The notes: generated from the sequence alone by a model not told the origin. DNA of 51,126 bases from Flavobacteriales bacterium (GCA_027491215.1 JAIXWP010000028.1:1-51126); one strand, 5' to 3'; positions 1 through 9,892 are shown, counted from the first letter of the stretch. Numbers and translations: made by a program.

Positions 1-3000
1 GGCTATTCTGTAGTTCTTCAGTTCGATGCTACATGGAATGGACCAGGATGGACATATGCTAATAGTGGTGCACTATCTAGTCTCTACTATGAACATGGGG
101 TCGATTTCGGCGGAAATGTAATCGTGTTATTCCTTGAAGCGGATGGTACTACAAACGCTGAAAGTATTTATGGAATAGGTAGTAATTCTCAGGGCGATTG
201 GACAAGTGTAGTTCCATTTCCAATTATTGATTTACCGGGCATTGGTGGTTATGCCACTGAAATCGGTAACTTATATGAAATTACGTATTACCCTACCATT
301 TATACTATTTGTCCTAACGGCATCGTAACAGAGACAAGCCAAATTTCTGGAACTGAACACTGGGATTTTATTCAGAATCTGGATTGTCAGTCGGTTTATG
401 AAGTCGATGCATACATTCATAACTATTCTGGACCAACCGCAACTTGCAGTGATGTGGAAATTAGTTTCGTTTTGTCTAATCTAGGTCTGAATCCGATTAC
501 GACTGGACAAATTACAGTGACTGGTGTTTCTCCAACAATTAACATGACATGGAATGGAAATTTGGGTCATTTGGAGTCTACTCAAATTTCTCTTGGAACA
601 GCTAGTGTTGTTGGCCCTGTTGAAATATCATTTTCGAATTTAGGTGAACAGAATTTTTCTACGAATTCAATTTCACCTAACATATTACTTCCACAGTTTG
701 AAACTTCTAATTTGATACAAGTGGATTTGATGACGGATTGCTGGCCTTATGAAACTTCTTGGGACATCACAGATAGCGATGGAAATGTTATATACACCTC
801 ACCAACTTATGGTGATGGAAATTACACCTCACAAGCTGCCGATTTTGATCTTGTCAATATTGCACTGCCTTCTACGGGATGTTATTTCTTTAATATTTAT
901 GATTTATTCGGCGATGGAATGAATGGAACACAATGGGGTTGTGGCAATGATGGAACCTTTTCGTTGAATGGATTAGATGGCAGCTTAAATCTCTTAAACA
1001 ATCTATACAACCTCCCCGAGGGCCAAGATTTTTCTGTTCTTAGCATTCCTATTCATGTGACTGAAATTTTTGAAATTGGCTATAATGTTACATTAAACGT
1101 TCGCATGGATGAACAAGTTGTTTCTCCTAACGGGGTTTACTTAGCAGGTAGTTTCCAAGGTTGGCTCCCAGGTAATCCAAGTTATGAAATGCATGATTAT
1201 GATGGTGACGGAACATATTCCATTAATTTGAATTTGCCTATAGGACAATATCAATACAAATTCGTCAATGGTAATTCATGGATGGAAGTGAATGAATATC
1301 CTCCTCTCGAATGTACTATAGATGGAAATCGTTTTATTAATGTCACCGGGGAAATAATTAACGAAACTTATTGCTTCAATAGATGCACAGAGAGTTGCTC
1401 TGATCCTGTCGGCCCTCCTACTGGAAATTGCCAAGAAATCTTCATCTCTGAATATGTTGAGGGAACCGCAAATAATAAGGCTCTAGAGATTTACAACCCA
1501 ACAACTAGCCCTATTGATCTTGGGGCGATGGGGTATCAGATTGGACGATTTGCTAATGGATCAACTACTCCAACTATGATGGATGTGACCGGTATTATTC
1601 AACCTCATGATGTCCGAGTATTTGTTTTAGATAAAAGAGATCCTAACGGAACAGGAACTGAAGTGCCAGTGGTAAATGAACTTCAAGCGTTGGCAGATAC
1701 TTTTGTTAATCCTGTGTTTGCGACAAACTTTTCGCCTTTTTATTTTAACGGAGACGATGCTGTCTTTTTGGCAAAGAACGGTGGAAGTACATTGGTTGAC
1801 ATGATTGGTAAAATTGGAGAGGACCCGGGTGTGGGATGGTTTGATCCAAACGACCCTAATATGACTTCTTTGACTCATGATAAAACATTGGTTCGCAAAT
1901 CAAATATTGGTGAAGGTGTAACAGCGAATCCTATAGTTTTTAATCCAATGGATGAATGGGATATTTATGACACTGATGACTTTTCACATCTTGGTTGGCA
2001 TGAGTCGTGGTGCGGAGAAAATACTAGTATTAACGGATGCACCAATCCTCTTGCCTGTAACTACAATCCAGCAGCGACGATTGATAATGGGGATTGTCTT
2101 ATAGTTGGAGCAGCTTGCGATGATAATAATGCGAATACTTTTGGCGATACAATCAATGGAAGTTGTGAGTGTCTTGGAAGTGCATACAACTACGGTGTGC
2201 TGTCTTTAAATGATTATGTGCTGTGTTCTGAGAATACACAAGAAGTGGTTCTTAGCTTCTCATCATTACCTGGCGGAATTTCACAGTACACTTATCAGTG
2301 GTATTGCCGAGACGGGATACAGTCAGCTCCATCAGGTAACTCAACATTGGGATGGACCTTGGTTCCAGGGGCAAACTCTTCAATGTATAGTACTGCTGCA
2401 TTGGAATCAAATAAGACATTTGCTTGCTTTATTACGCCCTTCGCAGGTGTTGGATTGCCTGCGCAATGGGCTTCAGGTGCAATAACTATTGAAGTAGCTA
2501 ATTTCTCAGCACAGTCTATTATTGGTAACCCGAACATAACTCCATTCACGAACTACGTTTATGTAGTCAATCCAATCGTAGGTAACACCTACAATTGGTC
2601 TGTGACTAATGGCGGTATAATTACTGGTCAAGGCACAAATACTGTTACTGTGATGTGGGGACAAAATGGTCCATATCAAATTTCATTGACTGAAAGCAAT
2701 GGTATCTGTTCTGACGAGTCCACATTATTTGTAGTGAATAATAATTGCTCAATTTCTGTTGCTGCTGTCTCAGCGGATGGCAATGCTTTCTGCCCTGGAA
2801 CAATAGCCGCTATTCAAGCAGTGACTGGAGCAACTGGCATTACATATCAGTGGTACTTGAATGGTTCGATTTTGAATGGTGAAACAAATGCTGATTTGCA
2901 AATCGAGACTGGTGGTAATTATCAAGTCATGATCACACAAGGATCGTGCACAGCAATTTCCCAAACACTCGCCATTACTGAATTACCTGCGGTGATTATT

Positions 3001-4008
3001 CCTGACCTAGAATTATCGCAAAGCAATCCAGGTTGCTCAGGTGGAAGCGCTATAATCTCTGCTGTTGGTGGTTCATTCAATTCATATCAATGGTCAAATG
3101 GAGCAACATCACCTTCTATCGAGGTTACTATTTCTGGTGATTACACCGTGGAGCTTTCAGACAATAATGGCTGCGTTGCTACAGCAGGACCTGTGAGTGT
3201 GAATTTTGCATTGCAAGATGTTGTTCCAATTTGCTTGGTGACTGTAGATCCAACAACAGGAAGCAACTTGATTGTTTGGGAGCCTGTGACTTCTGAAGTG
3301 ACCAGCACATATGTGATTTACAAGGAGACCAATGTGGCTGATGTGTATGCGGCAATCGGTACTGTGGATTATGGCAGCGACGGAATGTTTGAAGATGTGA
3401 ATTCGAATTCTGCAGTTCAAGCTAGTCGCTATAAGTTAGCGTTGATTGATACATGCGATATTGAATCATCACTTTCAGATTTGCACAAAACCATTCACCT
3501 TACATCCAATCTTGGTGTCGGTAATACGGTGAATTTAATTTGGTCGCATTACGAAGGTTTTGCTTTTGGTAGTTATAATATCTACCGCGGAACAGCATCG
3601 GATAACATGACTTTGATAGCAACAATCGCAAGTAATTTGAATAGCTATACGGATCTTTTACCATTGACAAACGGATATTATATGATTGAGGTGGAAGGCG
3701 TAAGTTGTGATCCAAGCCGCACGCTTCAAACATCAACTTCTAATATTATAAATTATCAAGTGGAAGGAATTGACGAGATAGAAAATTCATCCCTCAAGGT
3801 TTATCCTAATCCAGCTTATGATCGAGTTACACTGCAATGCGACGCTACGTTAATCGGCAATACATATGTCATCTTTGATGTCACGGGTAGAGAAATAATC
3901 CAAGGAAAAGTAGTCGGAATTACTACTGATATTGCAATCGAACAGTTGAGCAGAGGAGAGTACATTTTAAAGATTGGAAATGATAGAGTGAAGATTGCGA
4001 AGCTGTGA
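1..4008 (+). CDS. Large multidomain T9SS cargo protein with redox-dead thioredoxin-like domain (5' partial)
   Basis: The frame is open from base 1, so the start lies upstream; 1335 residues are visible. Domains in order: a thioredoxin-like fold (residues 1-130) where the usual WCGPC site reads WNGPGW, with a cis-proline-like YYPT near residue 98; a CARDB-like beta region (about 140-200); a carbohydrate-binding/CBM48-like beta domain around nt 1078-1370 (GVYLAGSFQGW); a lamin-tail domain around nt 1435-1990 (IFISEYVEG, ALEIYNP); a Cys-rich GCTNPLACNYNP motif near nt 2035; Ig/PKD-like repeats; and a C-terminal T9SS type A sorting domain (LKVYPNPAYDRV to IAKL). By family knowledge it is exported by Sec, then crosses the outer membrane by the T9SS and is surface-anchored or released. 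No enzymatic site is visible, so adhesion or glycan binding is an inference. No terminator is seen after the stop. Confidence 0.85.
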   Translation, partial: GYSVVLQFDATWNGPGWTYANSGALSSLYYEHGVDFGGNVIVLFLEADGTTNAESIYGIGSNSQGDWTSVVPFPIIDLPGIGGYATEIGNLYEITYYPTIYTICPNGIVTETSQISGTEHWDFIQNLDCQSVYEVDAYIHNYSGPTATCSDVEISFVLSNLGLNPITTGQITVTGVSPTINMTWNGNLGHLESTQISLGTASVVGPVEISFSNLGEQNFSTNSISPNILLPQFETSNLIQVDLMTDCWPYETSWDITDSDGNVIYTSPTYGDGNYTSQAADFDLVNIALPSTGCYFFNIYDLFGDGMNGTQWGCGNDGTFSLNGLDGSLNLLNNLYNLPEGQDFSVLSIPIHVTEIFEIGYNVTLNVRMDEQVVSPNGVYLAGSFQGWLPGNPSYEMHDYDGDGTYSINLNLPIGQYQYKFVNGNSWMEVNEYPPLECTIDGNRFINVTGEIINETYCFNRCTESCSDPVGPPTGNCQEIFISEYVEGTANNKALEIYNPTTSPIDLGAMGYQIGRFANGSTTPTMMDVTGIIQPHDVRVFVLDKRDPNGTGTEVPVVNELQALADTFVNPVFATNFSPFYFNGDDAVFLAKNGGSTLVDMIGKIGEDPGVGWFDPNDPNMTSLTHDKTLVRKSNIGEGVTANPIVFNPMDEWDIYDTDDFSHLGWHESWCGENTSINGCTNPLACNYNPAATIDNGDCLIVGAACDDNNANTFGDTINGSCECLGSAYNYGVLSLNDYVLCSENTQEVVLSFSSLPGGISQYTYQWYCRDGIQSAPSGNSTLGWTLVPGANSSMYSTAALESNKTFACFITPFAGVGLPAQWASGAITIEVANFSAQSIIGNPNITPFTNYVYVVNPIVGNTYNWSVTNGGIITGQGTNTVTVMWGQNGPYQISLTESNGICSDESTLFVVNNNCSISVAAVSADGNAFCPGTIAAIQAVTGATGITYQWYLNGSILNGETNADLQIETGGNYQVMITQGSCTAISQTLAITELPAVIIPDLELSQSNPGCSGGSAIISAVGGSFNSYQWSNGATSPSIEVTISGDYTVELSDNNGCVATAGPVSVNFALQDVVPICLVTVDPTTGSNLIVWEPVTSEVTSTYVIYKETNVADVYAAIGTVDYGSDGMFEDVNSNSAVQASRYKLALIDTCDIESSLSDLHKTIHLTSNLGVGNTVNLIWSHYEGFAFGSYNIYRGTASDNMTLIATIASNLNSYTDLLPLTNGYYMIEVEGVSCDPSRTLQTSTSNIINYQVEGIDEIENSSLKVYPNPAYDRVTLQCDATLIGNTYVIFDVTGREIIQGKVVGITTDIAIEQLSRGEYILKIGNDRVKIAKL

Positions 4009-4055
4009 GTCGCTTGTGGCTTATGGCTATTGGTTTATGGCATTAGTCAGTCTTG

Positions 4056-4120
4056 AATTTTGAGAATTGAATTTCGAATCCCGAATCCCGAATTTCGAAT
4101 TTCGAGAATCCCGAATTTCA
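4056..4120. repeat. Intergenic TCGAATTT/CCCGAAT simple repeat
   Basis: An imperfect tandem array of short units of the type CCGAATTTCGAATTTCGA fills the gap between the large T9SS gene and the small membrane-protein gene, ending just before the putative -7 box at 4122. A short related piece (CCGAATTTCGAATCG) recurs at about 22358-22372. It looks like non-coding simple-sequence DNA; no ORF runs through it. Confidence 0.6.
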
Positions 4121-4121
4121 A

Positions 4122-4129
4122 TATCTTCG
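4122..4129 (+). promoter_or_regulatory. Putative -7 box TATCTTCG
   Basis: One mismatch from the Bacteroidota -7 consensus TAnnTTTG, placed 23 nt before the start of the DUF5362-like gene. No convincing -33 box was picked out. Confidence 0.4.
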
Positions 4130-4151
4130 TTCTACCAAACCAATAATTTTT

Positions 4152-4616
4152 ATGGAAACGCTAGACAACAATATTTCTAACAATTCAGAACAAGGCTTTA
4201 ATGGTCAAATCAGAGACTATATTCTCGAAATCGCACGATGGGCGCGATTTATTGGTATCGTTGGTTTTATAGGCATCGGACTAATGGTCATTTTAGGATT
4301 CTACATGGGTGCTGCAATGAACTCGCTATCAAGACCTGAATTTGGAGAAGTGAGCCCTATGGGAGGAATGAGTGGAGGGATTTTCACCTTTGTGTACCTA
4401 TTGATGGCGGCTTTATATTTCTTTCCTGTTTATTATTTATACAAAAGTGCAATCGGACTTAGAGATGGAATTCGCAATGGAGACATTTCTAGCTTAGAAG
4501 AAGGTTTTAGAAACTTGAAATCTCATTATAAATTTGTTGGTATCCTTCTCATTATTGTGCTTTCCATTTATGCACTTTTAATTGTAGGTGGTCTGCTGGT
4601 TGCCGCAATGGTGTAA
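4152..4616 (+). CDS. DUF5362-like small integral membrane protein
   Basis: 154 residues with three hydrophobic segments at about 32-55, 76-98 and 127-150. The N terminus (METLDNN...) is polar and probably cytoplasmic. A Gly/Met-rich linker (about 64-76) separates TM1 and TM2, and an amphipathic stretch (SAIGLRDGIRNGDISSLEEG) lies between TM2 and TM3. The overall pattern, including the LEIARWARFIGIVG run before TM1, resembles the DUF5362 family of uncharacterised Bacteroidota membrane proteins; this is from memory of the family and not from a search. It sits alone between two secreted-protein genes and its function is unknown. Confidence 0.7.
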   Translation: METLDNNISNNSEQGFNGQIRDYILEIARWARFIGIVGFIGIGLMVILGFYMGAAMNSLSRPEFGEVSPMGGMSGGIFTFVYLLMAALYFFPVYYLYKSAIGLRDGIRNGDISSLEEGFRNLKSHYKFVGILLIIVLSIYALLIVGGLLVAAMV

Positions 4617-4668
4617 CTTTCAATGAACGTATATTAAACTAGACGGTATGACTCCATTGAAATAAATA

Positions 4669-6192
4669 ATGATGAAGTATTTGTTCTCGTGGATTTTGTT
4701 TTTGTGGTGTCATACTGCTCTTTCTCAACCCGGCGGTGGTGGAGGGATTTCCATCATACACGTTTGTGATGAAAATCTAGTTGCTATTCAAAGAGCGGAC
4801 ACGTCCTATTCTTGGATGGTATTAAAAATGGACGGTCACGATCCTAATGCTGCCATAGAAAAAGCCCAAATCCCTCTTCAACCTCGCTATTGGTATCAGC
4901 ATCAGGATGGTCTATTGAGTCTGTCCTGTCCTACAGGTTCACATCGAATAATAGGTATTCATAGCACGGATACTATGATGGTGGATCTTTACAACATCAT
5001 GGGTGAAAATGGAGCTGGCATAAGTGAGGTGATGGACTCGCTCGTTTTCAGAAAAGGAGCTTTTTCATTTGATTGCGGATATATTGATCAAAAAATGATT
5101 CCAACAAGATCTAGAGGAATCACTCCTTCGAGTTTTATTCCACTAGTGGAAGCAGGCATATTAATCGAGTACAATTTTATTCCTTCGAAATTTTTATTAG
5201 AAAAAAACTTTAGTGCATCGCACATGCTTGAACTCGCATCACAATGTGTTTACGAATACAAACGCTATAACGAGGGAATAGAATGGGCTAATAAAGCAAG
5301 AGAGAAAGGACTGAATAAGGTTGACGATCGACGAGCTCGAATGACAATAGCAAAAGGAGAAGAAGGCTTGGGTAATCTAGAGCAAGCTTATGACATTGTT
5401 CGCAGTATGCATGAGAATTCACCGGATGCAGCAGTATATACTATAGAGCTTGAACTTCTCAAAAAAATGGGGCGACACCAAGAAGCACTTGAAATACATG
5501 ATTGGATTTGTCGCGATGGCGCTCATTGGAATATCTCCTCAAGAGCTATTTATAGAGCGACTTACTTAAAAGATTACTGGGGCGCTCTAAATGATTGGGA
5601 TCAGATCATTAATAATATTCCTGAGAAATACATTACTGATAGATGGATGGGTTCTAATGAATATGGATATGCCTACTCTCAAAGAGCTCTAGTACAATTC
5701 GCGCTAAACAATCCATCTAAAGGCTATTCTGATTTCTATCATTCGATGTATTTTTTCGGAAATGAACAACAAATTCCCACGATACTGAATGCGCTTGACT
5801 CATTGGATAGAAGAGGGTTCAATGATCCGAAGGTCCCTCTCATACGAGCGATGGCTTCAATGCGGGCTGGAATGGATTACATGAATACGGATAGACAAAA
5901 AGAAAGTGCTTATGAAAAAGCAATAAAATATTTTGATAAGGTAGATAAGTCTTATCGAAATTTTGGTGATTACTATTTCTTCTTAGCTGAAGCTCATTTT
6001 CTCTATAAAAAATATGATGAAGCCTATGCTGCAATTCAAACGGCTTTCAAATACGATGATGAAAATCCACGATATTATATGATGCGATATGTGATTCGCA
6101 TTCGCTTAGATGGCGATAGAAAAACAGGTGCGGATGAGGACCGTGTGAGGTCAAACGAACTTTCACAGAAGGCCAAATACCCTATCAAATAA
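4669..6192 (+). CDS. Secreted tetratricopeptide-repeat protein, function unknown
   Basis: 507 residues. The N terminus (MMKYLFSWILFLWCHTALSQ) is a Sec signal peptide ending at about residue 20, followed by a glycine run. Residues 20-180 are a domain I do not recognise. From about residue 185 to the end there are helical repeats with TPR-like spacing (MLELASQCVYEYKRYNEGIE, YFFLAEAHFLYKKYDEAYAA). The protein is therefore probably periplasmic or outer-membrane associated and involved in protein-protein contacts; no catalytic motif is seen and no T9SS sorting domain is present. Its stop overlaps by 8 nt the stop of the convergent M28 peptidase gene, leaving no room for a terminator between them. 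Confidence 0.75.
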   Translation: MMKYLFSWILFLWCHTALSQPGGGGGISIIHVCDENLVAIQRADTSYSWMVLKMDGHDPNAAIEKAQIPLQPRYWYQHQDGLLSLSCPTGSHRIIGIHSTDTMMVDLYNIMGENGAGISEVMDSLVFRKGAFSFDCGYIDQKMIPTRSRGITPSSFIPLVEAGILIEYNFIPSKFLLEKNFSASHMLELASQCVYEYKRYNEGIEWANKAREKGLNKVDDRRARMTIAKGEEGLGNLEQAYDIVRSMHENSPDAAVYTIELELLKKMGRHQEALEIHDWICRDGAHWNISSRAIYRATYLKDYWGALNDWDQIINNIPEKYITDRWMGSNEYGYAYSQRALVQFALNNPSKGYSDFYHSMYFFGNEQQIPTILNALDSLDRRGFNDPKVPLIRAMASMRAGMDYMNTDRQKESAYEKAIKYFDKVDKSYRNFGDYYFFLAEAHFLYKKYDEAYAAIQTAFKYDDENPRYYMMRYVIRIRLDGDRKTGADEDRVRSNELSQKAKYPIK

Positions 6193-7039
6193 GGCGAAGT
6201 AGTGAGACTACATATTCAGCCACAATCCTTATTCCATCGTAGTTAATATACTGAGCATCATCCGTGGGTTGATGATAATCTGAATGCAATCCTGTGGAGA
6301 TGTTGATACAAGAAATGCCAGACCGAGTGTTCGTTCGGGTATCGAATAGCTCAAGTTTTTCAGCAGGGTTATAATTGATTTTGATAGGTCTTATTTCAAA
6401 TACTTTATTGCTGTCGAAGTTGTGTGTCACTCGAAGTGTAGGGCTAGCATTATCAAGGCGACCGACCATGTCAAAGTTGATGTGTGCTTTAACGGGTTTA
6501 AATTTTTTCTTTTTTGATATCTCTTCAAATGCTTGTGAGCCGTACAGTCCAATCTCATGAGCGGAATAGAAAACGATGAGGTAATTATATTGATCTGGTA
6601 AAAAATTGAGAAGCTCGAAAACGAGTGTTACTCCTGAGGCATTGTCATCTGCTCCATTGTGAACCTCAATCTTACCGGGAGCTTTAGAAAGCGCTCCGCC
6701 CATTCCGATGTGATCATAGTGAGCACTGATGATAATAGTTTGATCTTTTTTATTATTAATATAGAAATAGCCATTGCTGCACTGTATTGAATCATTTTCA
6801 CCAATGGGTGCATAGAATAATTGTTTTTTCAATTTGATTTTTCCATGTACACGAAGCTCTTTTCCAATAAAATCAAGACTCTTTTTTTCATAAACACTTC
6901 CTGCTTTTCTTCCTTGGAGGCTATCGTTAGCGAGGGTTTGCAGTAAAATTTTCGAGTCCTCTCTTGTCCATGAAAAGTCTTGTGCAAACAGAAGATGAGT
7001 TTGTACAATTACGAAAATGAAAAAGAGAATTATGCGCAT
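6185..7039 (-). CDS. M28-family zinc peptidase-like exported protein with altered catalytic residue
   Basis: 284 residues with a signal peptide (cleavage after about residue 19, LLFAQ). The M28 zinc ligands can be matched: H107 in SAHYDHIG, the bridging D131 in NGADDNASG, E162 in SAHEIGLYGS, D190 in INFDMVG and H256 in SDYHQPTD. In most M28 enzymes the residue before the E162 equivalent is the general-base Glu (GEE or AEE); here it is H161. The protein may still be active with an altered mechanism, or be a non-canonical peptidase or cyclase. Length is typical for short single-domain exported M28 proteins. It is convergent with the TPR gene and lies downstream of the terminator of the collagen-like gene. 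Confidence 0.85.
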   Translation of the reverse strand: MRIILFFIFVIVQTHLLFAQDFSWTREDSKILLQTLANDSLQGRKAGSVYEKKSLDFIGKELRVHGKIKLKKQLFYAPIGENDSIQCSNGYFYINNKKDQTIIISAHYDHIGMGGALSKAPGKIEVHNGADDNASGVTLVFELLNFLPDQYNYLIVFYSAHEIGLYGSQAFEEISKKKKFKPVKAHINFDMVGRLDNASPTLRVTHNFDSNKVFEIRPIKINYNPAEKLELFDTRTNTRSGISCINISTGLHSDYHQPTDDAQYINYDGIRIVAEYVVSLLRLI

Positions 7040-7047
7040 ACTGCAAA

Positions 7048-7080
7048 GAAAAAAGAAAAGACGTCCGAAGACGTCTTTTC
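7048..7080 (-). terminator. Rho-independent terminator of the collagen-like operon
   Basis: A perfect 11-bp stem (7055-7065 with 7070-7080) that on the minus strand has a UUCG tetraloop and is followed by a T-rich tract. It lies 24 nt past the stop of the collagen-like gene and just upstream of the M28 gene start. Confidence 0.9.
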
Positions 7081-7103
7081 TGTGGTTCTAATATTTTTAT
7101 TGA

Positions 7104-9395
7104 TTACCTCTTAGCAGGTGCATTCAAATGAGCTGGAATCGTACCGAATTGGATTGCGTTACCATCCCACCACATACCAAGAGCAGCACCATCAAGATTG
7201 CCATCTGAGTATAATACCTGAGATACGTTGCGATCGAAGTCTGATGCAGAAACCATTGCTGTAGCAGCATCAACAACAGCGTTGTCGATTCTGTTACCTA
7301 CGGCAATCCATGAAATAGCAACATTGCTGCTACCATTACCCATTTCTTTTACATAGAATCCTGTCTTAGAAACAGACTGAACATATACACCGTTACACTC
7401 GCCATTTGCAGAAACAGTCACTACTGGATTTTCTCCAAGAAGTGCAGCGTACTTGCTATCAAATGCGATGAACGTAGTTCCGTTGTTCAAGTTAGCATTG
7501 CCTTTTGCATATAGTGTTGCTTCCATGCTTGTTACTGCATAAACTGGAGTAACAATGCCGTTATTAGAAACAAGCTCTACATTTTTACCTACTGTATAAG
7601 TATTACCTTGATTGTAGGTCGCGAATAAGCTTCCAGAGTTTAATTGACCAATAGTAGCACCCTTCGAGAAGCTACCAACAAAGTCACTAAAGAAACCACC
7701 GCCAATACCAGCACCACCAGCCGCTGGCAAGAAACCTCCACCAGAAGCATATGCAGAGTTTCCGTAAACTCCATAGTTAAGAAGTCCTGAGCTACGGTAT
7801 CCAAGGGAACCCCAAGTAAGTCCGTTAACATCAGCACCCATTACACCACCACAACGAGAGTAGTCGTTATAGTTCCATCCGCCGACTCCCCACGTATAAA
7901 CATCTCCCCAGAAATTAAATCCTGCGGTAGCTGAGTTACCAGTTATTTGCGAATAGCCCGTTCCGTCATTTTGGGAATCACGAGTTCTATAACCGAAGAG
8001 TGAGTGCTGACCATCGCCATTTGCAGTCAATTGTGATCTGTACACATACATTTGATAGATCAGTGATGGCGAAATATTAATTGAAGTACTTGTTCCATTG
8101 TCTTGGAAAAGAGAATTACCGATCGTTGAACCAGTACTAGTCCACTTTGGTAAATAATTATTTGTTCCACTTCCAGTGACTCCAACACCACCAGCAGAAA
8201 CGTTACCAGATGCATCTGTTACAAGTGTGCGCGTACCAACACCTGCTGCAGAGCCAATGGTTAAATTAGTTGTAGATAAACGTGAAGCACCGTTATTCCA
8301 AGTAAGACCTGAAGACCCAGCAGCAGTTCCCGCTGCGTTGTATATAACTTGTGTATCACTGCCACCTACTGGTCCTGCTGGTCCTTGCGGACCAGTTGCT
8401 CCTGTCGCTCCAGTAGCACCTGTTGCTCCAGTCAATCCGATGGGACCTTGTGCTCCAGTTGCACCCGCTGGACCTGTTGCACCAGTTAATCCGATTGGGC
8501 CTTGTGCGCCCGCTGGACCGGTTGCTCCAGTCAATCCGATTGGGCCTTGTGCTCCTGTTGCTCCCGCTGGTCCTTCTGGACCTTCTGGTCCTTCTGGGCC
8601 TTGAGCACCTGTCGCTCCCGTTGCACCAGTTAATCCGATTGGGCCTTGTGCTCCCGTTGCACCAGTTGCACCTGTTGGACCCGCTGGTCCTGCTGGTCCT
8701 GCTGGTCCGGTTAGACCAGTCGCTCCTGTTGCGCCAGTTGCTCCCGTCGCACCTGTTAATCCGATTGGTCCTTGTGGTCCTGTAGCTCCAGTTGCACCTG
8801 TAGCTCCTGCTGGACCTGTCGCACCAGTCATTCCCATTGCGCCCATTGGTCCTTGTGGTCCAACTTCGCCTTGTGGTCCGGTTGCACCTGTTGCGCCTGT
8901 AGCTCCCGCTGGCCCTTGTGGACCTGTTTCTCCTTGAGCTCCTGCAGGTCCTTGTGGTCCTGTTTCACCCTGTGGTCCTGCCACGCCACCATTCAATGCA
9001 TACAATGCGAATGGAACGCTTAATAATTCTTGTGTTCCGGTAATTGTGTAGTTGGTTCCGCCCGTTACATCTGTTTCTGTTTTGATGAAATATGGACCGT
9101 TTTCCCAGTCGATATTAGCAAATACACCAGATGTTACGTTGCCGGTTCCGATTTGCAATGAAACGAGTCCATTTGCATTAGTACCAACAGTGTGATTTTC
9201 GGTATAAACTGCATTTCCATTTTCTGAGCCTTGCAAAATGCTGATTTGCATTCCAACATTTGAGTTCGTTACTAGATCGTTTGATGCGTCTCTAACAACA
9301 GCTTGAAAGCTCATTTTTTGTGGTGACTGCGCATAGCTCAAAATAGCCATGAATAAAGCAATCACAGTTAAAAGTGATTTTGTAAAAGTTCTCAT
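7104..9395 (-). CDS. Exported collagen-like (Gly-X-Y) repeat protein
   Basis: 763 residues. Signal peptide 1-22 ([11 protein letters not shown]), then a beta-rich N-terminal domain (about 24-135; [15 protein letters not shown] to [11 protein letters not shown]) that I recognise as common at the start of Bacteroidota surface-fibre proteins. Residues 137-344 are about 69 uninterrupted Gly-X-Y triplets, rich in GAT, GPQ and GPA; the block [11 protein letters not shown] occurs five times. Residues 345-400 contain a segment shared with fibre-type proteins ([18 protein letters not shown]), followed by a Gly/Ala/Asn-rich C-terminal region. No T9SS sorting domain is visible, so its route beyond the periplasm is unclear. 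It lies 11 nt after the small T9SS cargo gene and is very probably co-transcribed with it. A collagen-like triple helix forming a surface fibre is inferred. Confidence 0.85.
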   Translation of the reverse strand: MRTFTKSLLTVIALFMAILSYAQSPQKMSFQAVVRDASNDLVTNSNVGMQISILQGSENGNAVYTENHTVGTNANGLVSLQIGTGNVTSGVFANIDWENGPYFIKTETDVTGGTNYTITGTQELLSVPFALYALNGGVAGPQGETGPQGPAGAQGETGPQGPAGATGATGATGPQGEVGPQGPMGAMGMTGATGPAGATGATGATGPQGPIGLTGATGATGATGATGLTGPAGPAGPAGPTGATGATGAQGPIGLTGATGATGAQGPEGPEGPEGPAGATGAQGPIGLTGATGPAGAQGPIGLTGATGPAGATGAQGPIGLTGATGATGATGATGPQGPAGPVGGSDTQVIYNAAGTAAGSSGLTWNNGASRLSTTNLTIGSAAGVGTRTLVTDASGNVSAGGVGVTGSGTNNYLPKWTSTGSTIGNSLFQDNGTSTSINISPSLIYQMYVYRSQLTANGDGQHSLFGYRTRDSQNDGTGYSQITGNSATAGFNFWGDVYTWGVGGWNYNDYSRCGGVMGADVNGLTWGSLGYRSSGLLNYGVYGNSAYASGGGFLPAAGGAGIGGGFFSDFVGSFSKGATIGQLNSGSLFATYNQGNTYTVGKNVELVSNNGIVTPVYAVTSMEATLYAKGNANLNNGTTFIAFDSKYAALLGENPVVTVSANGECNGVYVQSVSKTGFYVKEMGNGSSNVAISWIAVGNRIDNAVVDAATAMVSASDFDRNVSQVLYSDGNLDGAALGMWWDGNAIQFGTIPAHLNAPAKR
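8364..8987 (-). repeat. Collagen-triplet coding repeat
   Basis: About 624 nt of 9-nt-phase repetitive DNA encoding about 69 Gly-X-Y triplets within the collagen-like gene. Larger units of about 45-54 nt (encoding [16 protein letters not shown] and variants) recur, so the copy number is likely to vary between strains by slippage or recombination. Confidence 0.85.
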
Positions 9396-9406
9396 AGTAA
9401 ATAGTT

Positions 9407-9892
9407 TTAGTGTGTTTTGATGACTTTGATAGTATTCGTTTCAACGCCTGATTTGTTGTACAACTTCAGATAGTACATACCATTAGACAAATCACTGAGA
9501 TTGATTTGGGTTTGCGCAGCACGAATGGTTTCAGCTCTTACAAGCTGTCCCAATGCATCAAACATGCGCAGACTTAAATCACCGTTGTGACCTGCAATGT
9601 TGAGTTGAATAAACTTTGAAGCTGGATTAGGAAATACGCTGATATCATACTTTCCTCCCCATTCTTCAACTCCAATAATTTCGAATAATTCATAGGGTTG
9701 CTGAACTCCCCATGTAAGTACGCCGTCATTAGAAGAACTGAAGCTGTAATCGATTTGGCCAACGGAATAGCTTACGCTACCGCCACCTCCAGAGGCATCG
9801 CCCCCAGCACTTAAACTTGCGCTTTGAGAAAACGCAGCATGCGACATGCCGAGCACGGTCGCACACAAAACGAGTTTGTGGATAAAATTCAT
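9407..9892 (-). CDS. Small T9SS cargo protein, first gene of the collagen-like operon
   Basis: 161 residues: signal peptide (to about residue 22, SHAAFSQ), a short Gly/Ser-rich segment ([19 protein letters not shown]) of the type often found in small Bacteroidota T9SS proteins, and a C-terminal type A sorting domain from about residue 80 ([16 protein letters not shown], then [10 protein letters not shown] and a basic C terminus). The mature part before the sorting domain is only about 50 residues, so it is more likely a structural or adaptor protein than an enzyme. It is read divergently from lptB and is followed after 11 nt by the collagen-like gene. Confidence 0.85.
   Translation of the reverse strand: MNFIHKLVLCATVLGMSHAAFSQSASLSAGGDASGGGGSVSYSVGQIDYSFSSSNDGVLTWGVQQPYELFEIIGVEEWGGKYDISVFPNPASKFIQLNIAGHNGDLSLRMFDALGQLVRAETIRAAQTQINLSDLSNGMYYLKLYNKSGVETNTIKVIKTH

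Noticed and set aside
8176-8785. Long plus-strand ORFs opposite the collagen-like gene (proline- or leucine-rich products)
   Set aside because: They are shadows of the Gly-X-Y repeat on the other strand: the low-complexity triplet DNA is open in several frames, and no start, promoter or family supports them.
7104-9892. Prophage tail-fibre module
   Set aside because: The collagen-like protein resembles phage fibres in repeat type only; it has a signal peptide, a T9SS partner gene, and no phage structural, integrase or lysis genes nearby.
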